Below, in pieces: positions 1-6,877 of a stretch of 15,309 bases of DNA. The stretch is from the NCBI GenBank assembly GCA_017470325.1, contig JAFUES010000074.1:1-15309 (forward strand), written 5' to 3'. This DNA comes from Oscillospiraceae bacterium (lineage in GTDB: Bacteria; Bacillota_A; Clostridia; Oscillospirales; Oscillospiraceae). The position numbers were made by a program, and so were the translations under genes. Positions within the stretch are counted from its first letter, which is position 1. Each line of letters opens with the position of its first letter. The notes under the pieces are model-generated. The model did not search any database. It saw nothing but the letters and a program-made list of their open reading frames with translations, and was not told the origin of the DNA.

Positions 1-11
1 CTCTCAATGCA

Positions 12-1802
12 TCACATGCAGACTTCGTCTTCGAACTCGACCAGGGTCGGATCAACAGGCTCGGCATGCTTGACGGTACGCATGTACTCGTTGACCTTGT
101 CGCGCATGGTGCGACGGGAAACGGTACGCGGATCCATCAGGTCGTGCTCGACCCAGATCAGGTCGTAACCGCGCTGACGGCCCTGCTCGTCCAGCAGGCC
201 CTGGACTGTAGCCATGTTCTTGCAGGCCACGTTCTGGTACATGATGACCAGAGGCGCATTCCAGGCTTCCACCTGACGCCAGCACTCGTCGACCACGTTC
301 TGGTAACCGCCGTTGGTGTGACGGCGCATGACCATGCGCTCGTACAGACGGGCCAGGTCGCGCAGAGCTTCTTCCTTGTCCTCGGTCTCCAGGTGCTTGG
401 TGAAGTTCAGAGACTCCATCTCCACCAGGATGTCGATGCCCCAGCAGTTGGCCAGCCAGTTGGAGAAGTTGGCATAGTAGTGGGCCGGGCAGGACCACAC
501 GATGCCGCGGTACCTCATCTTGCGCTCGGGCCATGCGGTCTCGCCATTCTCATAAGCCTTCATGAGGAGCTTATTGACCTTCTGCATGGAGGGCAGGACA
601 CGCGGATCGCTGCCGCCGTCCATCTCGTAGTTCCACTTGCGGAACAGCTCATAGCTGGGTCCGATGAACTGCGGGCGGGCGGACTTGTTGATCTCCCACT
701 TCTGCAGCTCCAGATCCGTCTCCTGGTTGAAGCGCTTCATGCACTCAAAGTAGTGGTCCCAATTCCACTTGGCGCCGGTGGCATCCTCAATAGCCTTGAT
801 GCAGGCCTTGATGTCCTCCGCGGCCATCTGCACAGTGTTCTCGTCATCCAGATAACGGACGGGGAAGCAGAGATGGAACACGGGGATATTGGGGAAGCGG
901 CGGGAGAAGTAGGAAGAGGCCATAGTGGAGCCGTCGCAGGGCATGGAGCTGGAGATGAACAGAGAGCCCATATCGGGCAGGGCGTCGATGACCAGCGCGC
1001 CGCACTCGGAAGACGGCACCGGGCAGGTGTCGGAGGGCAGGCCGTAGGACTCTACCGCGTCGATGTAGGGGATGCAGACCAGCTGGTCGATCTCAGAGAC
1101 CAGGAACATGGGCAGCAGCTGGTGCGGAATGCTCAGCAGGTCGGGGAAGCCGCAGGCAATCTGGCCCATGGTCATCTCGTCGAAGGTGAAGAGCATCTTG
1201 TTGAGCTCGTCGCTGTTGCCGTTCTTGCGGTCGGCCTTGGAGAGGAACACCAGGTTCTCCGCCACGTAGCGGAAGATCTGATAGGTGACCTCATGGCTCA
1301 TGCGCAGGTTGGAGCCGCGCAGACCCAGGATGTTCTTATCCATGAAGCCGTGGCAGCAGAAATAGGAAATCATCCAGCGATACCACAGCGCACTGTTCAT
1401 GGCGGGGATCAGGTCCTTGGAGAAGGTGCCCAGCAGCATGCCCCACATGCGCGCCCACTCATAGAAGTCATAAGCGGTGTCCTTGATGCCGCGCCACTCA
1501 CGGCGGACCGTGGCCATGGCGCCCTTGCGGTACAGGCGGCCCAGGCTGCGCTCACCGTTGAGCACGCGGTCCAGCTTCTCGGCGTTGTCCAGCGCCATGA
1601 AGTCCTTGTACTCGCCCTTCACGCGCTCCACGTCGGCTTTGCAGCCGTCCACAACACCCTGGCCGAAGGCCTGCCAATCGGTCTCCTTCAGCATTTCGCC
1701 AAAGATGCCAACCACTTCTTTCAGGTTCTCGCCCTGCTTTTTCCAGTTGATATTGTCTTTGGCTTTCCAGAATTTAGAATTGGGATATTGAATCTTCGCC
1801 AT
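12..1802 (-). CDS. Long divergent 2-hydroxyacyl-CoA dehydratase / benzoyl-CoA reductase family subunit (596 aa)
   Basis: The C-terminal part looks like the family fold: a segment with YQNVACKN (C527), then a hydrophobic strand and an acidic patch followed by an Arg-rich helix, where family members have the conserved D...RTR region. Cysteines that could bind an [4Fe-4S] cluster include C260, C267, C289, C438 and C527; which ones do is not decidable by eye. At 596 aa it is much longer than the usual 370-430 aa of HgdA/HgdB-type subunits. About 200 N-terminal residues, rich in Trp, Lys and Arg, have no motif that I recognise. The ATG overlaps the stop codon of the upstream gene by one base (TAATG), with an AGGAGG site ahead of it, so the two are translationally coupled and probably form one heteromeric enzyme. 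The substrate cannot be read from the sequence. Family placement is fairly secure; the precise role is unknown. Confidence 0.78.
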   Translation of the reverse strand: MAKIQYPNSKFWKAKDNINWKKQGENLKEVVGIFGEMLKETDWQAFGQGVVDGCKADVERVKGEYKDFMALDNAEKLDRVLNGERSLGRLYRKGAMATVRREWRGIKDTAYDFYEWARMWGMLLGTFSKDLIPAMNSALWYRWMISYFCCHGFMDKNILGLRGSNLRMSHEVTYQIFRYVAENLVFLSKADRKNGNSDELNKMLFTFDEMTMGQIACGFPDLLSIPHQLLPMFLVSEIDQLVCIPYIDAVESYGLPSDTCPVPSSECGALVIDALPDMGSLFISSSMPCDGSTMASSYFSRRFPNIPVFHLCFPVRYLDDENTVQMAAEDIKACIKAIEDATGAKWNWDHYFECMKRFNQETDLELQKWEINKSARPQFIGPSYELFRKWNYEMDGGSDPRVLPSMQKVNKLLMKAYENGETAWPERKMRYRGIVWSCPAHYYANFSNWLANCWGIDILVEMESLNFTKHLETEDKEEALRDLARLYERMVMRRHTNGGYQNVVDECWRQVEAWNAPLVIMYQNVACKNMATVQGLLDEQGRQRGYDLIWVEHDLMDPRTVSRRTMRDKVNEYMRTVKHAEPVDPTLVEFEDEVCM

Positions 1803-2998
1803 TATTGATTACCCTCCTCTTTATGGATGCGCTTGATCTCCAGCGATTCCACGAAGGCCTGCACACGGGTACGCAGCTGGCCGGAATTGCCGTTGTTATA
1901 CAGACGGTCGACGGAGAGGACGGGCCAGCCGTACTCATCATGCATGATGTGGCTGACCAGGGCACGCTCAAAGCCCCAGTAGTCGCAGTACTTCATCTGC
2001 TCATAGATGATGCCCTCGGCGCCGAACTCCTTGGCCAGGCGGTCGGAAGTCTCACGGCGCTGCAGCACCTTCTCATCGGAGATGTAACGGGCGCACTCGG
2101 AAACCTCCATGTAGTGACGGCAGATCTGGGTCAGCACATCTTCCTCATCATTGAGCTCGATGACCTCGCGGCCGGGCGTGGAGCCGAAGCAGTAGCGGTC
2201 GGACACTACCAGAGCGCCGGAGCCCTCGATGAGCTTGGTCAGGTTGGGATCGTCGATCTCGGAGCCGACGACGGCCACGCGGGCACGGTAGGGGTTCTTG
2301 CGGTCGGGCCGGCGGGTCTTCAGCTCCTCCAGGGTCTCCCGCAGGTAAGGCAGGATCTGGGCCTTGGGACATACATAGGTCACCAGGTTCAGCACATGGA
2401 ACTCATAACCGGTGATGATGGGATTCTTGCGCTTGCGCATCTTGCTGATCTCGGAAATGATCTTGCAGACCTCGTTGTGCTCCTCCACGGCCTTGCGGAT
2501 AGCGGCGTCGGAGGTATCCACGCCGAATTCCTTGGTCAGCCGATCCAGCACGTGGACACGCATCTGTCTGACATAGCCGGCGATGGTGTAGTCGGTGATC
2601 TTGAAGGGCATGTCGCAGTGGGTCACGAAGAAGTGGGGATTCTTGTTGACTTCCAGGATCTCAAAGTGCTCCATGGACCGGTTCATCATAGAACATGCGT
2701 CCACACCAATGAGGGCGTCCAGATACTGATAGCCGCCTTCAATGGCGCGCTCCAGCAGAGCACGGGCGTACTCGCAGGTGTAGTTGGACATGTAGTAGGT
2801 GGCGATGTCGATGGAGCCGGTGTTGGGTGCGCGAAGCCTGGTCGAGAAGCAGTTGTCCACATTGAGCAGGACCTCAGGGATGTGGAAGCAGGTATAGCCC
2901 AGGCAAATACCGCCTGCCTTCTTCTCCTTTTCGATCAGCTCGTTGTCGGCGTTCTCAAGCAGGTTTTCAAAGTAGATCAGATGCTTAAGATCTTTCAA
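1802..2998 (-). CDS. 2-hydroxyacyl-CoA dehydratase family subunit (HgdB/BcrC-like, 398 aa)
   Basis: Enzymes of this family use a [4Fe-4S] cluster to remove water from, or reduce, CoA thioesters by one-electron chemistry. Family hallmarks are visible: GYTCFHIPEVLL at 34-45 (C37), GVDACSMMNRS at 98-108 (C102), a Rossmann-like GSEIDDPNL at 245-253, EGIIYEQMKYCDYWGFE at 328-344 (C338), and a C-terminal QLRTRVQAFVE. C37, C102 and C338 sit where cluster ligands occur in the family, so they are the likely ligands (inference). Length fits the family norm. The start codon is TTG, supported by a GAGG site 8 bases upstream; no better start is near. It lies 18 bases after the CooC-like ATPase gene and overlaps the 596-aa subunit gene by one base, so all three are one operon. 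The substrate is unknown; a glycyl or aryl substrate enzyme or a double-cubane type reductase are alternatives. Confidence 0.87.
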   Translation of the reverse strand: MKDLKHLIYFENLLENADNELIEKEKKAGGICLGYTCFHIPEVLLNVDNCFSTRLRAPNTGSIDIATYYMSNYTCEYARALLERAIEGGYQYLDALIGVDACSMMNRSMEHFEILEVNKNPHFFVTHCDMPFKITDYTIAGYVRQMRVHVLDRLTKEFGVDTSDAAIRKAVEEHNEVCKIISEISKMRKRKNPIITGYEFHVLNLVTYVCPKAQILPYLRETLEELKTRRPDRKNPYRARVAVVGSEIDDPNLTKLIEGSGALVVSDRYCFGSTPGREVIELNDEEDVLTQICRHYMEVSECARYISDEKVLQRRETSDRLAKEFGAEGIIYEQMKYCDYWGFERALVSHIMHDEYGWPVLSVDRLYNNGNSGQLRTRVQAFVESLEIKRIHKEEGNQ

Positions 2999-3016
2999 AT
3001 GTTACACCTCTTCTTT

Positions 3017-3781
3017 TCAAAGTATTTCTATTTTCTGGAGCGCCTGGCGCACTCCTTTGAGCATTGCGGAATCCGCAGACAGCTCCAGGACGCTCTTGCC
3101 GCGGATCTCATTGGCGGCAAAGGTACTGTCCGCGGGGATGGCGGTGAGGATCTCCACACCGGGGACCTGCATCAGGTCCACAAGCTCCGGATTGGTCACC
3201 CGGTTGATGATGGCGCCGATCCGGTCGTAGGCGATCAGCTCGTCGGCCACATTCTTGATAGTGCCGATCACCTGTCCGCCCTTCTTGCTCTGATCGGTGA
3301 TGAGCAGCAGGTGCGTGACCTTTTCCATCACGCGCCGCTGGATCTGCTCGATCCCGGCCTCGCCGTCGATCACCACGTAATCGAAGCTGTTGGCCAGAAT
3401 GCCGATCACTTCTTTCAGATAGGAATTGACCTTGCAGTAGCAGCCGGAGGCCTCCGGTCTGCCGATGGCCAGAAACGCGAAGCCGGGCATCTCCACCAGC
3501 GCGTCAAAAATCTTGAAGCGCGCCTCACTGAGAAGCTCCAAGGCCTCCCGGGTCTCGCCATTTTCCACACTGTCGACGATGCTTGTACGAATATCGTCCA
3601 GCGTCAGTTTCACATCCACGCCAAGAGCCACAGACAACCCCACGGCAGGGTCGGCGTCGATTGCCAGAATCTTCTTGTCCGGAAATTCTTCCACAAGAAG
3701 CCTGACGATGGATGCGCAGATCGACGTCTTGCCCACACCGCCTTTGCCGGCGACGGTGATGATCTTGGCCTTATTCTCCAT
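3017..3781 (-). CDS. CooC-type P-loop ATPase with CxC metal motif
   Basis: A 254-aa MinD/NifH-class (SIMIBI) ATPase. The deviant Walker A motif AGKGGVGKTS is at 11-20 with signature lysine K13 and K18; D43 follows in IDADPA; the Walker B/switch II region is VVIDGEAG at 136-143. SGCYCKVN at 112-119 gives a C114-x-C116 pair, the hallmark of CooC proteins, which dimerise through these cysteines, bind metal and insert nickel into CO dehydrogenase or act on acetyl-CoA synthase. No CODH gene is visible here. It is instead first in an operon with two 2-hydroxyacyl-CoA dehydratase-like subunits, which suggests that it matures or activates them (inference). The start chosen is the ATG at 3781, preceded by AGGGGGG with good spacing; an in-frame upstream start at 3817 has no such site and falls within the expected 5' leader. 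A MinD-like partitioning role is unlikely because of the CxC motif. Confidence 0.88.
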   Translation of the reverse strand: MENKAKIITVAGKGGVGKTSICASIVRLLVEEFPDKKILAIDADPAVGLSVALGVDVKLTLDDIRTSIVDSVENGETREALELLSEARFKIFDALVEMPGFAFLAIGRPEASGCYCKVNSYLKEVIGILANSFDYVVIDGEAGIEQIQRRVMEKVTHLLLITDQSKKGGQVIGTIKNVADELIAYDRIGAIINRVTNPELVDLMQVPGVEILTAIPADSTFAANEIRGKSVLELSADSAMLKGVRQALQKIEIL

Positions 3782-3834
3782 GAGCTTCCCCCCTAATGAA
3801 ATGCGCAAAAAATGCATGATAAACTATCGTTGTC

Positions 3835-3863
3835 ATTTTAACATAAGCGAATAAAATATGCAA
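3835..3863 (-). promoter_or_regulatory. Sigma-A type promoter of the ATPase-dehydratase operon
   Basis: On the minus strand TTGCAT (3863-3858) and TAAAAT (3840-3835) are separated by exactly 17 bases, and the -10 is preceded by TGT, giving an extended -10. It would start transcription near 3828, about 47 bases ahead of the ATPase start codon. A short palindrome, GATA-AAC-TATC at 3818-3828, lies at the predicted start site and could be an operator, but it is too short to press. Confidence 0.6.
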
Positions 3864-4092
3864 GATAAACACTAAAAAATTGTACATCCAGTCCTTTTTG
3901 GTGCAAAATGCTAAAATTTCTTTGTCCCACGGAAAAACCTTGTTTAGACAGCAGATTCCTGGCCGTCCAAAAAATCGGATTATGTCTACTGGCTCCCTGT
4001 TTTTTACAGCAGTGCGGCAAAGCGCCCAACCGAGAACACCTCTGTTTTTTCCTGTCTTCTCCCTGCAAAAACCATGGAATTTACAGCGCCAA
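3864..4092. other. AT-richer intergenic stretch with no supported gene
   Basis: Between the two divergent promoters there are about 230 bases with no ORF that has a convincing ribosome site or family signature. Open frames on both strands cross it but look accidental. I see no tRNA, riboswitch or terminator. Several T-runs are present. It may hold binding sites for sporulation regulators upstream of spoIIE, but no clear TGTCGAA box was found within it. Confidence 0.5.
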
Positions 4093-4125
4093 GCGACAGT
4101 CTTCTGGGAATTACATAATTATAAT
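4093..4125 (+). promoter_or_regulatory. Candidate spoIIE promoter with long 21-bp spacer and Spo0A-box-like -35
   Basis: A perfect TATAAT lies at 4120-4125. No good -35 exists at 17 bases, but GCGACA at 4093-4098 is 21 bases upstream. In Bacillus subtilis the Spo0A-activated sigma-A promoters of spoIIE and spoIIG also have abnormally long spacers, with Spo0A boxes (TGTCGAA) overlapping the -35. Here the reverse complement of 4092-4098 reads TGTCGCT, which matches 5 of 7 bases. The arrangement therefore fits Spo0A~P control, though the box is imperfect. Confidence 0.45.
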
Positions 4126-4142
4126 AATCTTATCTTATGTAA
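4111..4142. promoter_or_regulatory. Perfect 8-bp inverted repeat around the spoIIE -10 (operator candidate)
   Basis: TTACATAA at 4111-4118 and TTATGTAA at 4135-4142 are perfect reverse complements separated by 16 bases. The -10 TATAAT lies inside, and the predicted start point (about 4132) is between the arms. Geometry of this kind fits a dimeric repressor acting at the core promoter. The regulator is unknown. Confidence 0.4.
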
Positions 4143-4164
4143 ACTTTCTTCGGAGGCTGCGCAC

Positions 4165-6495
4165 ATGGCAATTGGAGGGCAAAAACGACTGGCCGCGATC
4201 CGCTCCGCGGCGGAGAGCGGGCAATTTGCCAGACGGTTTCTGACGGCTGCACGCTGCGGCATTTTTCTCGCGCTAGGGTTCATCATGTCCAGCGCACGGG
4301 TCCTCACGGACAAGGCGCCCTTCGGCGTGGCGATGGTGGCCAGCGCCGGATCGGGTCTTGCCGGGGTCTCGGCGCTGCTGGGCGCCTCCCTGGGCTACCT
4401 GCTGGGCGGTGGTCTGGAATGGGGCATCCGCTACATCGCCGCGGCGGTGCTGGCCTATACGGTATCCTTCGTGTTCCACGAGCTTCGCTTTTCCAGGGCG
4501 GAGTATTTCATGCCCACCGCCGCCGGGCTCATCATGCTGATGACCGGGCTTCTGGGCAGCTTCTACCTGCCGGCAGACGGCGCGCCCCTGGCGGCCGGTC
4601 TGTTTCTGGAGTCCGTGCTGGCCTTTGGCGGCGCCTACTTCTTCCGCGCGGCGCTGGCGGACGAGCCGCGGAGCACCGAGACCGCCGAGCTGCGGCACAG
4701 CGTCTCGGTGATGATCCTGGCCGCCTGCGCCCTGATGGCTTTTTCCCGGATCGTGATCTTCGACACCGTATCCATCGGGCGCTTTCTGGCGCTGCTGCTG
4801 GTGATGACCTCCGCCATGAAGGGAGGCATGCTCACCGGCGCCGCCGTAGGGACGGTGCTGGGCCTGGCCATGGATATCAGCCACGTGGGCGCGCCTTTCT
4901 ACGCCATGGCCTATTCCTTCTCCGGGCTGCTCTCCGGGGTATTCGGCAAGCACGGACGGCTGCTGTTCGTGCTGTCCTTCATCCTGGCGGGTGCCCTGGC
5001 CGTGGTCTGCGCCTGGAATGCGGAGATCTACATCAGCGCCCTGTTCGAGACCTTCTGCGCCTCGGTGCTGTTTATGGTCCTCCCCTCCTCCTGGCTGAAT
5101 CAGATCGGCGTGATCCTCCAGGGCATGGAGCGAGGCAGCGGGGAATCCAGCCTGCGGCGCTTCGTAGCTCGCCGGGTCAAGAATCTCAGCGAGGCCTACG
5201 GCGAACTGTTCGAGATCGTCCGGCGCAACGTAGAGGAGCCCTACAACGACGAGAACGTGGCCCGGATCTTTGATCGGGCGGCCGACGAGGTCTGTGTCCG
5301 CTGCCGGAACAAGAACCTCTGCTGGAACGCTGAATACATGGACACGCTCTCCGCCATGAACGACGCCACCCACGCCATGATCGCCAACGGCACCCTGACC
5401 GCCGAGGACCTGCCCGGCTACTTCCGGGAAAAGTGCATCGGCCTGCCCGCCTTCGTGACAGCGGTCAACGGCGAGCTGCGAGGTCTCAACTACCGGCGGC
5501 AGCTGCGCAGCCGCCTGTCGGAAAACCGGAACGTGGCCTGGGCCCAGTACACGGACATCTCTCAGGTCCTGGGTACAGTCGCCGACGAGCTGGGCAGCAT
5601 CAACGGCGCCGACCCCATGGTGGAGCGCCGCCTGATCCGTTATCTGCGCTCTCTGGATATCGACGCGGAGGCGGCGGTCTACCGAGACGGCGGCGGCCGG
5701 CTCCACGCCGTCATTGAGAGCGGACGCCTCACGCCCCTGACCAAAGAACCAGACTATCTGGAAAAGCTATCCGCCGTGGCGGGTGTGCGGCTGTGCCAGC
5801 CGGAGGAGCTGCGGGAGGGCAGCTCCCGCCTGACCCTTTTGGAGGCGGAGCCCCTGGCGGTCTCCGTGGGCATCGCCTCCCTGAAGAAGCGGGGCGAGAC
5901 CGTCAGCGGTGACAAGGGCAGCTATTTCAAGACCGACGCGGGGGTGCTCTGCGTCCTGCTCTCCGACGGGATGGGCTGCGGCGACGAGGCCGCCAAGGAC
6001 AGCGCCCAGGTGATCTCCATCCTGGAAAAGTTCCTCCGCTCCGGAGTAGACCCGGCCGTGGCCATGAAGATCCTCAACTCCGTGATGCTGCTGCGGGGCG
6101 GCGGCAGCTGGGGCTTTGCCACGGTGGATCTGATGTGTGTGGACCTGTTCAGCGGGGAGACCTGCTTTTACAAATACGGCGCCGCCCCCTCCTATGTAAA
6201 AAACGGCAAGAGCATCCGCCGCATCAAGGGCGAGACTCTGGCGGCAGGCCTGTCCGCCGGGGAGGGGATCGCGCCGGATATCGTGCGCATGCGGCTGCGC
6301 CCCGGCTCCCTGGCGGTGATCGCCACCGACGGCGTGATCGCCGACGCCGACGACGGCTGGCTTAAAGCCATGCTGGAAACCGAGTATGAGGACATGAAGG
6401 CCCTGGCCCGGGCGGTACTCAAGGAGGCGGAGCAGCTCTACGGCGTCACCGATGACATGACCGTGGTCACGGTGCGGGTGGAGGAACGGCCATGA
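4165..6495 (+). CDS. spoIIE: Stage II sporulation protein E (PP2C-type serine phosphatase)
   Basis: SpoIIE sits in the asymmetric division septum and dephosphorylates the anti-anti-sigma factor SpoIIAA, which releases sigma-F in the forespore; it also interacts with FtsZ. The protein is 776 aa (B. subtilis 827). Residues from about 30 to 310 form multiple hydrophobic membrane segments. A central region follows, with a C377-x2-C380-x5-C386-W motif. The C-terminal PPM/PP2C domain shows GDKGSYFKT from 582 (D583), SDGMG with D601, ATDG with D722 and TDDMT with D763-D764, the metal-binding acidic residues of the fold. The start is the ATG at 4165, 8 bases after CGGAGG; the frame remains open upstream to 3880, but that extension runs through the promoter. 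The last four bases (ATGA) overlap the start of the next gene. Identity is secure. Confidence 0.96.
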   Translation: MAIGGQKRLAAIRSAAESGQFARRFLTAARCGIFLALGFIMSSARVLTDKAPFGVAMVASAGSGLAGVSALLGASLGYLLGGGLEWGIRYIAAAVLAYTVSFVFHELRFSRAEYFMPTAAGLIMLMTGLLGSFYLPADGAPLAAGLFLESVLAFGGAYFFRAALADEPRSTETAELRHSVSVMILAACALMAFSRIVIFDTVSIGRFLALLLVMTSAMKGGMLTGAAVGTVLGLAMDISHVGAPFYAMAYSFSGLLSGVFGKHGRLLFVLSFILAGALAVVCAWNAEIYISALFETFCASVLFMVLPSSWLNQIGVILQGMERGSGESSLRRFVARRVKNLSEAYGELFEIVRRNVEEPYNDENVARIFDRAADEVCVRCRNKNLCWNAEYMDTLSAMNDATHAMIANGTLTAEDLPGYFREKCIGLPAFVTAVNGELRGLNYRRQLRSRLSENRNVAWAQYTDISQVLGTVADELGSINGADPMVERRLIRYLRSLDIDAEAAVYRDGGGRLHAVIESGRLTPLTKEPDYLEKLSAVAGVRLCQPEELREGSSRLTLLEAEPLAVSVGIASLKKRGETVSGDKGSYFKTDAGVLCVLLSDGMGCGDEAAKDSAQVISILEKFLRSGVDPAVAMKILNSVMLLRGGGSWGFATVDLMCVDLFSGETCFYKYGAAPSYVKNGKSIRRIKGETLAAGLSAGEGIAPDIVRMRLRPGSLAVIATDGVIADADDGWLKAMLETEYEDMKALARAVLKEAEQLYGVTDDMTVVTVRVEERP

Positions 6496-6827
6496 GCCCC
6501 CTGATCCGCCGCTGGCACCGGGTCGGCCGGACACTCCGGCCGCGGCAACGCCCACCCCGACGAGGGACGCTCAAGGGCTGTGTGCACAATGTGATCGTGG
6601 TCAAGCCCCCGGACAGCCGCTTCCGGGAAGCAGTGTTCATCCTGCGGGACGATTATTTTCTCAATGAGGGCGTGGGCGAGGCGGAGCTGCTGCGCCAGGC
6701 CAGGGAGGCCGCCAGGGACTATACCTATGAGGCGCTTCCAAGCACACGGGTGCGTGTCCCCTGGGCACTGCTGCTGTTTACCCTGGCCGCCGTCCTGGGT
6801 ACGCTGAAGCTATTGGGGGTGATATGA
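6492..6827 (+). CDS. Small single-pass membrane protein coupled to spoIIE
   Basis: A 111-aa protein of unknown function. The N-terminal 30 residues are very rich in Arg (about 10 in the first 26). Residues 31-58 are a mixed beta-like stretch including VIVVKPPDSRF and FILRDDYFL; residues 62-76 form a likely charged helix. A hydrophobic segment at 89-111 (WALLLFTLAAVLGTLKLL) reaches the C-terminus, so this is probably a tail-anchored protein with the bulk in the cytoplasm. Its ATG overlaps the spoIIE stop (ATGA), a strong sign of translational coupling and of co-expression at sporulation onset. tilS and hpt often follow spoIIE in Firmicutes; neither is here. No family was recognised. The coding call rests on the overlap, the plausible membrane segment and the absence of a better frame. 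Confidence 0.75.
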   Translation: MSPLIRRWHRVGRTLRPRQRPPRRGTLKGCVHNVIVVKPPDSRFREAVFILRDDYFLNEGVGEAELLRQAREAARDYTYEALPSTRVRVPWALLLFTLAAVLGTLKLLGVI

Positions 6828-6860
6828 AAAAGCGGGGGCTGTGCGCTGCACAACCCCCGC
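6827..6860 (-). terminator. Intrinsic terminator of the secreted repeat protein gene
   Basis: Hairpin at 6832-6860: outer arms GCGGGGG/CCCCCGC, inner arms 5 bp, three-base loop. Read on the minus strand the one non-Watson-Crick position is a U-G wobble, giving a continuous 13-bp stem, and five T residues follow (6831-6827). On the plus strand the same position is a C-A mismatch and the tail (TCCTATTCTCTTG) is weaker, so it is chiefly a minus-strand terminator that may also stop the spoIIE transcript. It overlaps the stop codon of the 111-aa gene by one base. Confidence 0.8.
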
Positions 6861-6877
6861 TCCTATTCTCTTGTGTT

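Noticed and set aside
66..1808. Long open frame on the plus strand (580 aa) opposite the 596-aa subunit
   Set aside because: It is antisense to a gene with family motifs, has His/Val/Leu-rich composition typical of a shadow frame in GC-rich DNA, and no ribosome site or domain.
1805..3796. 663-aa plus-strand open frame opposite the dehydratase subunit and the ATPase
   Set aside because: It spans two convincing minus-strand genes and their junction and has low-complexity composition; a reverse-strand shadow.
3838..4068. 76-aa minus-strand open frame in the spoIIE upstream region
   Set aside because: It has no family signature and it covers both divergent promoters.
3880..4164. N-terminal extension of SpoIIE to 3880
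   Set aside because: It would place 95 atypical residues before a well-formed start with CGGAGG at 4151-4156 and would run through the -10 element.
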